Source: Streptomyces werraensis
GTDB taxonomy: Bacteria; Actinomycetota; Actinomycetes; Streptomycetales; Streptomycetaceae
DNA length: 64,000 nt
Direction of reading: 5' to 3'
Assembly (NCBI GenBank): GCA_014656175.1
Contig: BNBX01000001.1
Location: forward strand, 596,078-660,077
Below are positions 11,017-19,382 of the stretch, in pieces. Each line of letters begins with the position of its first letter. Positions within the stretch are counted from its first letter, which is position 1. Below the pieces are notes generated by a model. It saw only the letters and a program-made list of their open reading frames with translations. It was not told the DNA's origin and did no database searches. The position numbers and the translations under genes are program-made.

Positions 11017-12021
11017 TCACTCCTCGGTGCCGAGGTGGGCCATCATCGGCTCCGGGTAGCGGGCACCCGCCGCGGCCCCTGGCGGCACCGCCCGCTCGAT
11101 CGCCGCGAGGTCGTCCGCGTCCAGCGTGACGTCCAGCGCGCCCAGCGACTCCGTGAGCCGCTCCCGCGTACGGGCGCCGACCAGCGGCACGATGTCCTCG
11201 CCGCGCGACAGCACCCAGGCGACGGCGATCTGCGCGACCGTGACGCCCTTGCGCGCGGCGATCTCGCGCAGCGCGTCGACGAGGCGGAGGTTGTGCCGGA
11301 GGTTGTCGCCCTGGAAGCGGGGCGAGTGGGCGCGGAAGTCGTCCGCGGAAAGCTGCCGGTCGGCGGTGAAGTGGCCGGAGATCAGGCCGCGCGCGAGCAC
11401 CCCGTAGGCCGTGACGGAGATGCCGAGTTCACGGGTGGTGGGCAGGATCTGGTCCTCGACGGCGCGGGAGATCAGGGAGTACTCGATCTGGAGGTCGGTG
11501 ATCGGCGCGGTGGCGGCGGCCCGCCGGATCGTGTCGGCGCCGACCTCGCTGAGGCCGATGTGCCGTACGTGGCCCTTCTCGACGAGCTCCGCGACGGCTC
11601 CGACGGTCTCCTCGATCGGCACGTCGGGGTCGGCGCGGGAGAGGCGGTAGACGTCGATGTGGTCGACGCCCAGCCGCTGGAGGGAGTACGCGGCGAAGTT
11701 CCGCACGGCGGCCGGGCGGCCGTCGATCGGTCCCCAGCCGCCGTCCGGGTCGCGCAGGGAGCCGAACTTGACGCTGGTGAGGGCCTGTTCGCGCAGTCCG
11801 GCGGGGGCCGTGCGCAACGCCTCGCCGATCAGCAGCTCGTTGTGGCCCATGCCGTAGAAGTCGCCGGTGTCGAGCAGGGTGACGCCGGCGTCCAGGGCGG
11901 CGTGGATCGTGGCGATCGCCTCGGTCCGGTCCGCCGTGCCGTAGAGCGCGGACATGCCCATGCAGCCGAGCCCCAGGGCGGACACCCGGGGGCCGGTCTT
12001 TCCGAGAGGTCGTGTCTGCAT
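11017..12021 (-). CDS. Aldo/keto reductase with an altered active site
   Basis: A 334-residue TIM-barrel oxidoreductase expected to use NADPH. ATG 12021 lies 7 bases after GGAGG; the ATG at 12027 is too close to that site. The family start LGKTGPRVSALGLGCMGMS is clear, the Asp and Tyr of the catalytic tetrad are in LLDTGDFYGMG, and Lys is in TSVKFGS. The fourth residue, normally His in a YxxHR-type motif, is Ser here (YRLSRADPD). Related actinobacterial proteins also depart from His at this position. Substrate unknown. It is the first gene of a likely operon with the TetR gene downstream. Confidence 0.88.
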   Translation of the reverse strand: MQTRPLGKTGPRVSALGLGCMGMSALYGTADRTEAIATIHAALDAGVTLLDTGDFYGMGHNELLIGEALRTAPAGLREQALTSVKFGSLRDPDGGWGPIDGRPAAVRNFAAYSLQRLGVDHIDVYRLSRADPDVPIEETVGAVAELVEKGHVRHIGLSEVGADTIRRAAATAPITDLQIEYSLISRAVEDQILPTTRELGISVTAYGVLARGLISGHFTADRQLSADDFRAHSPRFQGDNLRHNLRLVDALREIAARKGVTVAQIAVAWVLSRGEDIVPLVGARTRERLTESLGALDVTLDADDLAAIERAVPPGAAAGARYPEPMMAHLGTEE

Positions 12022-12047
12022 CGTCATGCCTCCACCTTGACATGACT

Positions 12048-12073
12048 AATGACAGATTTCAATATCTGTCATT
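12048..12073. promoter_or_regulatory. Perfect inverted repeat, likely TetR operator
   Basis: AATGACAGAT and ATCTGTCATT are perfect 10-base arms around a 6-base centre, starting 27 bases before the reductase start. A third half-site, CATCTGTCA, lies just beyond, near 12079. The symmetry and the linked TetR gene point to autoregulation. Confidence 0.7.
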
Positions 12074-12134
12074 CATTCATCTGTCACTCGCCCGTCTGCC
12101 GCCCACCCGTCGGGACGCCGGTCCGGAAACGCGG

Positions 12135-12169
12135 AACGCCGGGCCCCGGAGATTCCGGGACCCGGCGTT
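12135..12169 (-). terminator. Hairpin after glyS
   Basis: Arms AACGCCGGG and CCCGGCGTT, continued inward by CCCGG and CCGGG after one mismatch, give a long stem about 20 bases past the glyS stop codon. Confidence 0.7.
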
Positions 12170-12191
12170 CGTGCCGGTCAGAAGAGACGGG

Positions 12192-13574
12192 TCAGCAGCC
12201 GACCAGGCGGGCGGCCAGGTAGCCCTCGATCTGGTCGAGGGAGACCCGCTCCTGCTTCATGGTGTCGCGCTCGCGCACGGTCACCGCGTTGTCGTCCAGG
12301 GTGTCGAAGTCGACGGTCACGCAGAACGGCGTGCCGATCTCGTCCTGGCGGCGGTAGCGGCGGCCGATGGCACCGGCGTCGTCGAACTCGATGTTCCAGT
12401 TCTGCCGCAGCGCCTGGGCGAGGCCCTTGGCCTTCGGGGACAGCTCCGGGTTGCGGGACAGCGGCAGCACCGCGACCTTCACCGGCGCGAGGCGGTGGTC
12501 GAGCCGCAGCACGGTCCGCTTCTCCATCTTGCCCTTGGCGTTGGGCGCCTCGTCCTCGACGTACGCGTCGAGCAGGAAGGCGAGCATCGCCCGGCCCACA
12601 CCGGCCGCCGGCTCGATGACGTACGGCGTCCAGCGCTCGCCGGCCTCCTGGTCGAAGTAGGAGAGGTCCTGGCCGGAGGCCTTGGAGTGCGCGGAGAGGT
12701 CGTAGTCGGTGCGGTTGGCGACACCCTCCAGCTCGCCCCACTCGCTGCCGCCGAACTGGAAGCGGTACTCGATGTCAGCGGTGCGCTTGGAGTAGTGGGA
12801 GAGCTTCTCCTTCGGGTGCTCGTACCACCGCATGTTCTCCTCGCGCAGGCCGAGACCGGTGTACCAGTTCCAGCGCTGCTCCATCCAGTACTCCTGCCAC
12901 TGCTCGTCCTCGCCCGGCTTGACGAAGAACTCCATCTCCATCTGCTCGAACTCGCGGGTGCGGAAGATGAAGTTGCCGGGCGTGATCTCGTTGCGGAAGG
13001 ACTTGCCCATCTGGGCGATGCCGAACGGCGGCTTGCGGCGCGAAGTGGTCTGCACCTGGGCGAAGTTGGTGAAGATGCCCTGGGCGGTCTCGGGGCGCAG
13101 GTAGGCGATGGAGCCGGAGTCCTGCGTCGGACCGAGGTGAGTGGAGAGCAGACCCGAGAACTGCTTGGGCTCGGTGAAGGTGCCCTTGTTGCCGCAGTTG
13201 GGGCAGCTCAGGTCGGCGAGGCCGTTCTCCGGGGCGCGGCCCTTCTTCTCCTCGTACGCCTCCTCCAGGTGGTCCGCGCGGAACCGCTTGTGACAGGAGG
13301 TGCACTCGGTGAGCGGGTCGGTGAACGTCGCGACGTGGCCGGAGGCGACCCACACCTCGGGGGCCAGAATGACGGACGAGTCGATACCGACCACGTCCTC
13401 GCGCGACGTCACCATGTAGCGCCACCACTGGCGCTTCAGGTTCTCCTTGAGCTCGACACCCAGCGGTCCGTAGTCCCAGGCGGCCTTCGTGCCGCCGTAG
13501 ATCTCACTACTGGGGAATACGAAGCCACGGCGCTTGCTCAGGCTGACGATGGTGTCGATCTTGTCGGCGGCCAC
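12192..13574 (-). CDS. glyS: Glycyl-tRNA synthetase, single-subunit class II type
   Basis: Charges tRNA-Gly with glycine. The 460-residue length and the sequence mark the homodimeric type found in actinobacteria, archaea and eukaryotes, not the two-subunit bacterial form. Class II motif 2 is visible as GKSFRNEI...[15 protein letters not shown] four-Cys zinc site is present (CTSCHKRF and CPNCGNKG). [14 protein letters not shown] and the C-terminal anticodon-binding part with [13 protein letters not shown] complete the protein. GTG 13574 is preceded by GAAGAGAG. It is divergent from the zinc operon. Confidence 0.95.
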   Translation of the reverse strand: MAADKIDTIVSLSKRRGFVFPSSEIYGGTKAAWDYGPLGVELKENLKRQWWRYMVTSREDVVGIDSSVILAPEVWVASGHVATFTDPLTECTSCHKRFRADHLEEAYEEKKGRAPENGLADLSCPNCGNKGTFTEPKQFSGLLSTHLGPTQDSGSIAYLRPETAQGIFTNFAQVQTTSRRKPPFGIAQMGKSFRNEITPGNFIFRTREFEQMEMEFFVKPGEDEQWQEYWMEQRWNWYTGLGLREENMRWYEHPKEKLSHYSKRTADIEYRFQFGGSEWGELEGVANRTDYDLSAHSKASGQDLSYFDQEAGERWTPYVIEPAAGVGRAMLAFLLDAYVEDEAPNAKGKMEKRTVLRLDHRLAPVKVAVLPLSRNPELSPKAKGLAQALRQNWNIEFDDAGAIGRRYRRQDEIGTPFCVTVDFDTLDDNAVTVRERDTMKQERVSLDQIEGYLAARLVGC

Positions 13575-13754
13575 GGTGCTCTCTTCATTACGACGACGGG
13601 CGACGAAGCGGAGATGCTTCCAGCGAATGCCTCAGGTTACCGGCGGGGACGGCCCCTCGACCAAATCGGTCCCCCCAAGCGGACCTCCGACGCACCGGCA
13701 GGGGCCGCGGAGGGGGCCGAGGGGGAGCTTGTTGACAACGGTTTCCATATCAGT

Positions 13755-13769
13755 TGAAAATGACTGTCA
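13755..13769. promoter_or_regulatory. Zur box overlapping the znuA start
   Basis: TGAAAATGACTGTCA matches 13 of 15 bases of the actinobacterial Zur site as I recall it (TGAAAATGATTTTCA). Its core ATGACTGTCAT is a perfect palindrome. The zur gene is the last gene of this locus, so zinc-dependent repression of the operon is expected. Confidence 0.7.
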
Positions 13770-14767
13770 TGAATGTACGACGACGTCACATATCCGCGGT
13801 CGCGCTCACCGCTGTCGCCGCCCTCGGGTTCGGCACCCTCACCGCCTGCTCGTCCGACAGCGCCGCCGCGGGCGACACCGGCACGTTCGACGTCGTCGCG
13901 TCGTTCTACCCGATGGCCTTCCTCGCCGAGCGGATCGGCGGCGACCACGTCCACGTCACCAGTCTCACCCAGCCCGGCCAGGAACCGCACGACCTGGAGA
14001 TCAGCGCCAAGCAGACCGCGCAGCTCGAGGAGTCCGACGCGGCCCTCTACCTCAAGGGCCTCCAGCCCTCCGTCGACGAGGCCATCGGCCAGTCCCCCAT
14101 CGCCACGAAGATCGACGCGGCCGAGCTGACCGCGCTGGAGGAGCACGGCACCGAGGCCGGCCACGGCGAGGAGCACGGGGACGAGCACGCCCATGAGGAC
14201 GAGCACGCCGACGAGGACGAGCACGGCCACGACCACGACCACGAGGGCGGCGACCCCCACATCTGGCTCGACCCGGTGAAGTACGCCGAGGTCGCCGAGG
14301 GCGTCGGCAAGGCCTTCCAGAAGGCCGACCCGGACCACGCCGCCGACTACCGGAAGAACACCGCGACGCTGGTCAAGGACCTCAAGGCGCTCGACCAGAA
14401 GTTCCGCACCGGCCTCGCGAACCGGAAGACCGACGTCTTCGTCACCACCCACGCCGCCTTCGGCTACCTCGCCGAGCGCTACGGGCTGACCGAGGAGGCC
14501 ATCAGCGGACTGGACCCCGACACCGAGCCCAGCGGGGCGCGCGTGAAGGAACTCCAGAAGATCGCCAAGGAGGACGGCGTCACCACCGTCTTCTACGAGA
14601 CCCTCGTCAGCGACAGGACCGCGAAGACCCTCGCCGGCGACACCGGCCTGAGGACCGACGTCCTCGACCCGGTCGAGGGCATCACCGACCACTCCCGCGG
14701 CGAGGACTACTTCCAGGTCATGGAGGCCAACCTCACGGCCCTGCGCACCGCGCTGGGCGCCCGGTGA
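13769..14767 (+). CDS. znuA: Zinc ABC transporter substrate-binding lipoprotein
   Basis: Binds zinc outside the membrane and delivers it to ZnuBC. From ATG 13769 it has a lipoprotein signal ending in LTAC, then the cluster A-1/ZnuA fold starting FDVVASFYPMAFLAERIGG. Metal-ligand regions are PHDLEIS (first His), the family's His-rich flexible loop at roughly residues 126-160, PHIWLDP and TTHAAFGYLAERYG. An ATG at 13760 is also in frame, but both starts lie in or beside the Zur box and no clear ribosome site is seen, so the transcript may be nearly leaderless. It heads the znuA-znuC-znuB operon. Confidence 0.92.
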   Translation: MNVRRRHISAVALTAVAALGFGTLTACSSDSAAAGDTGTFDVVASFYPMAFLAERIGGDHVHVTSLTQPGQEPHDLEISAKQTAQLEESDAALYLKGLQPSVDEAIGQSPIATKIDAAELTALEEHGTEAGHGEEHGDEHAHEDEHADEDEHGHDHDHEGGDPHIWLDPVKYAEVAEGVGKAFQKADPDHAADYRKNTATLVKDLKALDQKFRTGLANRKTDVFVTTHAAFGYLAERYGLTEEAISGLDPDTEPSGARVKELQKIAKEDGVTTVFYETLVSDRTAKTLAGDTGLRTDVLDPVEGITDHSRGEDYFQVMEANLTALRTALGAR

Positions 14768-14795
14768 CCCCGACGACGCGACAGCGGAGGACGGC

Positions 14796-15566
14796 ATGAC
14801 CACCGAACCCGTCATCACCCTGCGGGGGGTGCGCGCCGAGCTGGGCTCGCGCCCCGTGCTGCGCGGCATCGACCTCACGGTGCACCGCGGCGAGGTCGTC
14901 GCCCTGCTCGGCGCCAACGGCTCCGGCAAGTCCACGGCCGTGCGCACCGTGATCGGCCAGGTGCCGTTCACCGCCGGGGAGATCGAGCTGTTCGGCGCCG
15001 AGCGGCGCCGCTTCCGCGACTGGGCGCGCGTGGGCTACGTCCCGCAGCGCACCACGGCAGCCGGCGGGGTGCCCGCCACGGTCACCGAGGTCGTCTCCTC
15101 CGGGCGGCTCGCCCGCACCCGCTTCGGCCTGTTCCGCAAGGGCGACCGGGCGGCCGTCCGCCGGTCCCTGGAGCTGGTCGGCATGGCGGACCGCGCCAAG
15201 GACTCCGTCGACGCCCTGTCCGGCGGCCAGCACCAGCGCGTCCTGATCGCCCGCGCGCTCGCCTCCGAACCGGACCTGCTGATCATGGACGAGCCGATGG
15301 CGGGCGTGGACCTGGCCAGCCAGGAGGTCCTCGCCGAGACCCTGCGCACGCAGGTCGGCCAGGGCGCCACGGTCCTCCTCGTCCTGCACGAACTCGGGCC
15401 GCTGGAGCCTCTGATCGACCGGGCGGTCGTCCTCCGCGACGGCTGCGTGCTGCACGACGGCCCGCCGCCCAAGGCGGTCGGCCAGCACGCCCTGCCCGGG
15501 CACGACCACGTACACCCGCACGCACCGGCGGACGCCGGACCGATCCGCACGGGACTGCTGAGCTGA
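14796..15566 (+). CDS. znuC: Zinc ABC transporter ATP-binding protein
   Basis: The 256-residue ATPase of the zinc importer. Walker A is GANGSGKST, the Q-loop is VGYVPQR, the signature is LSGGQHQR and Walker B is LLIMDEP, followed by a conserved His in LVLHELG. A His-rich tail (HDHVHPHAPA) may sense or buffer metal. It starts 28 bases after znuA and its TGA overlaps the ATG of the permease by one base, which suggests coupled translation. Confidence 0.93.
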   Translation: MTTEPVITLRGVRAELGSRPVLRGIDLTVHRGEVVALLGANGSGKSTAVRTVIGQVPFTAGEIELFGAERRRFRDWARVGYVPQRTTAAGGVPATVTEVVSSGRLARTRFGLFRKGDRAAVRRSLELVGMADRAKDSVDALSGGQHQRVLIARALASEPDLLIMDEPMAGVDLASQEVLAETLRTQVGQGATVLLVLHELGPLEPLIDRAVVLRDGCVLHDGPPPKAVGQHALPGHDHVHPHAPADAGPIRTGLLS

Positions 15567-16468
15567 TGGAGATCCTCGACTACGCCTTCATGCAGCGGGC
15601 GCTGCTCGCCGCCGTCCTGGTCGGCGTGACCGCCCCCGCCGTCGGCGTCTACCTCGTCCAGCGCCGGCAGGCGCTGATGGGCGACGGCATCGGCCATGTG
15701 GCGATGACCGGCGTGGGCCTCGGCTTCCTGCTGTCCTGGTCGCCGGTGTGGATGGCCGCCGTGGTCTCCGTCCTCGGCGCCGTCTTCATGGAACTGGTCC
15801 GCTGGTACGCCCGGACCCGCGGTGACATCGCCCTCGCGATGCTCTTCTACGGCGGCATGGCCGGCGGCGTCATGTTCATCAACCTCGCGCCCGGCGGCTC
15901 CACCTCGAACCTGTCGTCGTTCCTGTTCGGCTCGCTGTCCACGGTCTCGCCGTCCGACGTGACGGCGATCTGCGTGCTGGCCGCGTTCGTGGTGCTGGTC
16001 ACCGTGGGGCTACGGCGGCAGCTGTTCGCGGTCAGCCAGGACGAGGAGTTCGCCCGGGTGACGGGGCTGCCGGTGCGGTTCCTGAATCTGCTCACGGCGG
16101 TCACCGCCGCGGTCACGGTGTCCGTGGCGATGCGGGTCGTGGGCCTGCTGCTGGTGAGCGCGCTGATGGTGGTGCCGGTCGCGGCGGCCCAGCAGCTCAC
16201 CCGGAGCTTCGCCGCCACCTTCGCCGTCGCCGTCGCGATCGGCGTCAGCGTGGCCGTCGGCGGTACCGTCACCTCGTACTACCAGGACGTGCCGCCCGGC
16301 GCGACGATCGTGCTGCTGACCATCGGCGCCTTCATCCTGCTGACCGCGCTGGCCGCCCCGCTGGCCCGGCGCCGCGCCCGGGCGCTGGCCGCCGCACGGC
16401 CCGGACCCGACCCCGCGGAGTGCTCGATTCCGGCCAGTCGTCCGGCGGACGGCAAGGTCGGCGCCTGA
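15566..16468 (+). CDS. znuB: Zinc ABC transporter permease
   Basis: A 300-residue integral membrane protein of the ABC-3 family that forms the zinc channel with ZnuC. It has about eight helices. Typical family strings are YLVQRRQALMGDGIGHVAMTGVGLGF and LLVSALMVVPVAAAQQL. Start ATG 15566 overlaps the znuC stop. A Lys/Arg-poor, Pro-rich tail follows the last helix. The operon then continues after 61 bases with zur. Confidence 0.92.
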   Translation: MEILDYAFMQRALLAAVLVGVTAPAVGVYLVQRRQALMGDGIGHVAMTGVGLGFLLSWSPVWMAAVVSVLGAVFMELVRWYARTRGDIALAMLFYGGMAGGVMFINLAPGGSTSNLSSFLFGSLSTVSPSDVTAICVLAAFVVLVTVGLRRQLFAVSQDEEFARVTGLPVRFLNLLTAVTAAVTVSVAMRVVGLLLVSALMVVPVAAAQQLTRSFAATFAVAVAIGVSVAVGGTVTSYYQDVPPGATIVLLTIGAFILLTALAAPLARRRARALAAARPGPDPAECSIPASRPADGKVGA

Positions 16469-16529
16469 CTCGCCGGTTCCCGGACTGGCACAATGGCCGG
16501 GCAGCAGCCAGACGTGAGGAGGCATTCCG

Positions 16530-16952
16530 GTGACGACCGCAGGACCGCCCGTGAAGGGCCGCGCCACCCGGCAGCGTGCCGCCGTGGCGGCGTGCCTCCA
16601 GGAGGTCGACGAGTTCCGCAGCGCGCAGGAACTGCACGACATGCTCAAGCACAAGGGCGACTCGGTCGGGCTCACCACGGTCTACCGCACGCTGCAGTCC
16701 CTCGCCGACGCCGGTGAGGTCGACGTCCTGCGCACCGCCGACGGCGAGTCCGTCTACCGCCGCTGCTCCACCGGCGACCATCACCACCACCTGGTCTGCC
16801 GCAGCTGCGGCAAGGCCGTCGAGGTCGAGGGCCCGGCGGTGGAGAAGTGGGCGGAGGCCATCGCCGCCGAGCACGGCTACGTCAACGTGGCCCACACGGT
16901 GGAGATCTTCGGCACCTGCGCGGACTGCGCCGGCTGCGCGGACGCCTCCTGA
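16530..16952 (+). CDS. zur: Zinc uptake regulator, Fur family
   Basis: Zinc-responsive repressor of 140 residues. GTG 16530 follows AGGAGG by 9 bases. The winged helix spans about residues 10-80 (QRAAVAACLQEVDEFRSAQELH, VGLTTVYRTLQSLADAGE). The metal-binding part has DHHHHLVCRSCGKAVEVE, with the regulatory-site ligands and first CxxC, and CADCAGC with the second Cys pair. The position directly after znuACB and the Zur box at 13755 support Zur rather than Fur or Nur. Confidence 0.92.
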   Translation: MTTAGPPVKGRATRQRAAVAACLQEVDEFRSAQELHDMLKHKGDSVGLTTVYRTLQSLADAGEVDVLRTADGESVYRRCSTGDHHHHLVCRSCGKAVEVEGPAVEKWAEAIAAEHGYVNVAHTVEIFGTCADCAGCADAS

Positions 16953-17004
16953 CGGCGGGCTGCGGGGCCGGGCGTCAGCAACGGCGCTCCCCGGCCGGCG
17001 CCCG

Positions 17005-17088
17005 TCACACGCGGGACAGGTGCCGGCCGAGCAGCGCCCGCGGCCGGTGCACGTCCGACGCCTGCCGCACCCCCTGCTTCACCGGCAC
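17005..17088 (-). CDS. Possible 27-residue ORF after uppS
   Basis: GTG 17088 has GGGGGA about 8 bases upstream and runs to TGA 17005. The peptide is basic (MPVKQGVRQ...GRHLSRV). The gap between zur and uppS (295 bases) otherwise shows no gene. I cannot assign a family, and it may be chance. Confidence 0.2.
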   Translation of the reverse strand: MPVKQGVRQASDVHRPRALLGRHLSRV

Positions 17089-17247
17089 CAGCGCGCAGTC
17101 CCCCGCCCGGTGCGGGCTGCGGAGCGGGCGGACGCGGCCGGACTCCGCGTAGCTGCTCGGCGGAGTCCTCGTGCCCCGTGCCCCGCTCCCTGGCCCGTCA
17201 CGGCCCCTCCCCGGTCCCTCGGTGACGAGCCGTGATCCTGGCGCCGG

Positions 17248-18081
17248 CTACTCCTGACGGCCCTCCATGGCCAGCAGCTCCTCGTTGGGGACGGCCCCGC
17301 CGAAGCGGCGGTCGCGGGAGGCGAACTCCAGGCACGCGCGCCACAGGTCGCGCCGGTCGAAGTCCGGCCACAGCACGTCCTGGAAGACCATCTCGGCGTA
17401 GGCGCTCTGCCACAGCAGGTAGTTGGAGGTGCGCTGCTCGCCGCTCGGCCGCAGGAACAGGTCCACGTCCGGCATGTCCGGGTAGTACATGTACCGCTGC
17501 AGCGTCTTCTCGTTGACCTTCGACGGGTCCAGGCGGCCCGCCTTCACGTCCTCGGCGAGCGCCTGCGCGGCGTCGGCGATCTCCGCGCGGCCGCCGTAGT
17601 TCATGCAGAAGTACAGGGTGAGCCGGTCGTTGTCCTTGGTCTGCTCCTGGGCGATCTGGAGCTCCTTGGCGACGGACTTCCACAGCTTGGGCATACGGCC
17701 CACCCAGCGGACCCGGATGCCCAGTTCGTCGAGCTGGTCCCGGGTCTTGCGGATGAAGTCCCGGTTGAAGTTCATCAGGAAGCGCACCTCGTCCGGGGAC
17801 CGCTTCCAGTTCTCGGTGGAGAAGGCGTAGAGCGAGATGGCGCCCACGCCCATCTCGATGCCGCCCTGGAGCACGTCCAGCACGCGCTCGGCGCCGACCT
17901 TGTGCCCCTCGGTGCGGGGCAGGCCCCGCTGCTTCGCCCAGCGCCCGTTGCCGTCCATGACGATCGCCACATGGTTGGGGACGAGTTCCCCGGGAAGCTT
18001 CGGGGGCCGCGCGCCGGAGGGGTGCGGTTCCGGGGTCCTGTACTCCCGGCGCTGCCGCCCCAGGAATCCGCGTACGGCCAT
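17248..18081 (-). CDS. uppS: Isoprenyl (undecaprenyl-type) diphosphate synthase
   Basis: Cis-prenyltransferase that extends an allylic diphosphate with isopentenyl units to make the polyprenyl carrier lipid for cell-wall synthesis. The 277-residue protein has [13 protein letters not shown] with the catalytic Asp, [10 protein letters not shown], the FSTENWKRS motif, [13 protein letters not shown] and [20 protein letters not shown]. All five conserved regions are intact. A Pro-rich N-terminal extension of about 30 residues precedes the domain. The product chain length cannot be fixed from sequence. It lies 33 bases after recO on the same strand, a usual actinobacterial pairing. Confidence 0.93.
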   Translation of the reverse strand: MAVRGFLGRQRREYRTPEPHPSGARPPKLPGELVPNHVAIVMDGNGRWAKQRGLPRTEGHKVGAERVLDVLQGGIEMGVGAISLYAFSTENWKRSPDEVRFLMNFNRDFIRKTRDQLDELGIRVRWVGRMPKLWKSVAKELQIAQEQTKDNDRLTLYFCMNYGGRAEIADAAQALAEDVKAGRLDPSKVNEKTLQRYMYYPDMPDVDLFLRPSGEQRTSNYLLWQSAYAEMVFQDVLWPDFDRRDLWRACLEFASRDRRFGGAVPNEELLAMEGRQE

Positions 18082-18114
18082 GTGTCTCTCGTCTCCTCGT
18101 GCTGACGGGGGTGG

Positions 18115-18873
18115 TTACTGCTTCTCGACGTACCGGAGCGAGCGCAGCCCGCGCTCCAGATGCCAGTGGAGGTAGGCGGACACGAGCCCGCTCCCCTCCC
18201 GGACGTACCGTGCCTCGCACGCGTCCGCGGTGGCCCAGTCTCCCGTGAGCAGTGCGCCCAGGAGTTCGAGGGCCTGCGGCGAGGGTACGACGCTCCCGGG
18301 GACGCGGCAGTCGGCGCATACGGTTCCGCCCGACGCGACCGAGAAGAAGCGGTTCGGTCCCGGCATGCCGCATCTCGCGCAGTCCGTGAAGCTGGGCGCG
18401 TAGCCGTTGACCGCGAGGGAACGCAGCAGGAACGCGTCGAGCACCAGGTGCGGGGCGTGCTCGCCCCGGGCGAGGGTGCGCAGTCCGCCGACCAGCAGCA
18501 GGTACTGCTGGACGGCCGGCTCGCCCTCGTGGTCGGTGAACCGCTCGGCGGTCTCCAGCATGGCCGTGCCGGCGGTGTAGCGCGCGTAGTCGGTGACGAT
18601 GCCGCCGCCGTACGGCGCGATCGTCTCGCTCTGCGTGCACAGCGGCAGGCCGCGTCCGACGAGCTCGCTGCCCTTGGCGAAGAACTGCACGTCCACGTGC
18701 GAGAAGGGCTCCAGGCGCGCGCCGAACTTCGACTTGGTCCGGCGCACGCCCCTCGCCACGGCGCGCACCCGTCCGTGACCTCGGGTGAGCAGGGTGATGA
18801 TCCGGTCCGCCTCACCCAGTTTCTGGGTGCGCAGCACGATGCCGTCGTCGCGGAACAGACTCATGGCAGCCAT
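18115..18873 (-). CDS. recO: DNA repair protein RecO
   Basis: Helps load RecA on SSB-coated DNA in the RecFOR pathway and anneals strands. The 252-residue protein has the N-terminal OB fold starting SLFRDDGIVLRTQKLGEADRI, then a helical domain, and a four-Cys zinc site in CARCGMPG and CADCRVPG. There are two possible starts three codons apart, ATG 18873 and ATG 18864; the second gives the more usual MSLFRDDG N-terminus and neither has a clear ribosome site. It is probably co-transcribed with uppS. Confidence 0.93.
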   Translation of the reverse strand: MAAMSLFRDDGIVLRTQKLGEADRIITLLTRGHGRVRAVARGVRRTKSKFGARLEPFSHVDVQFFAKGSELVGRGLPLCTQSETIAPYGGGIVTDYARYTAGTAMLETAERFTDHEGEPAVQQYLLLVGGLRTLARGEHAPHLVLDAFLLRSLAVNGYAPSFTDCARCGMPGPNRFFSVASGGTVCADCRVPGSVVPSPQALELLGALLTGDWATADACEARYVREGSGLVSAYLHWHLERGLRSLRYVEKQ

Positions 18874-18993
18874 TGTCGCGCACGTTCACGGCACCTCGCG
18901 GCGGCTCCAGTTCCGCGGGTGCGGGGCGGTGCGGTGGACGCATCGGGTTCCTCGCATGCGGATGATATGCCGATGACGCCGAAGGCGTGACGT

Positions 18994-19067
18994 TTCCGCA
19001 GGGGTGCAACCAGGAGACCCGGCCCCGGTCTCCTCCCCTGCGGAACCGACACTCCTTCTGTGAGGAG
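18994..19067 (+). promoter_or_regulatory. Structured 5' leader with two hairpins, the second covering the ribosome site
   Basis: TTCCGCAGGGG (18994-19004) pairs perfectly with CCCCTGCGGAA (19035-19045). Inside, AGGAGACC (19012-19019) pairs with GGTCTCCT (19027-19034), with a 7-base bulge on the left side only. A second small hairpin, CTCCT (19052-19056) with AGGAG (19063-19067), hides the ribosome site of the gene at 19074. Since AGGAG at 19012 could also pair with CTCCT at 19052, two alternative folds are possible. This looks like a cis-acting RNA switch or attenuator; an operator is the alternative. Confidence 0.5.
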
Positions 19068-19073
19068 AGCGAC

Positions 19074-19382
19074 ATGACCGCGACCGCTTTCGAGTACGGC
19101 CCCCCTCCGTCCGCCGCCGGGCAGCCGGGCAGCGACCACCTGCTGGCCCCGCCGGACCCGGCCACCCGCGTCGGCTCCCCCATCGACCCGCGCGACCGGC
19201 GTCGCCTCGACCTGCACGCCGCCCTGACCGCCGCCGGGATCCCGCCGCGCCCCGAGGACCGCGAGGCCATCGAGCACCTGAGCGCCCTGTCCGCCGGGGT
19301 CAACAGCACCATCCACCGCTGGCTCCGGCACACCCTCTGGCAGGGTCAGCCGGCGCCCGGTGCGACCAGACCCGACTCGTAG
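19074..19382 (+). CDS. Hypothetical 102-residue protein
   Basis: ATG 19074 follows GAGGAG by a good distance. The N-terminal 40 residues are Pro/Gly-rich and probably disordered; residues about 42-90 (IDPRDRRRLDLHAALTAAG...EAIEHLSALSAGVNSTIHRWL) should form three helices. No membrane helix or signal peptide is seen. I do not recognise the family. The last 37 bases overlap the 3' end of the response-regulator gene on the other strand. The structured leader suggests post-transcriptional control. Confidence 0.65.
   Translation: MTATAFEYGPPPSAAGQPGSDHLLAPPDPATRVGSPIDPRDRRRLDLHAALTAAGIPPRPEDREAIEHLSALSAGVNSTIHRWLRHTLWQGQPAPGATRPDS

Noticed and set aside
16953..17247. Continuation of the uppS frame after its stop
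   Set aside because: About 70 further codons are open in the uppS frame, but there is no frameshift sign and uppS already ends at its usual motif; only a 27-residue ORF was kept, at low confidence.
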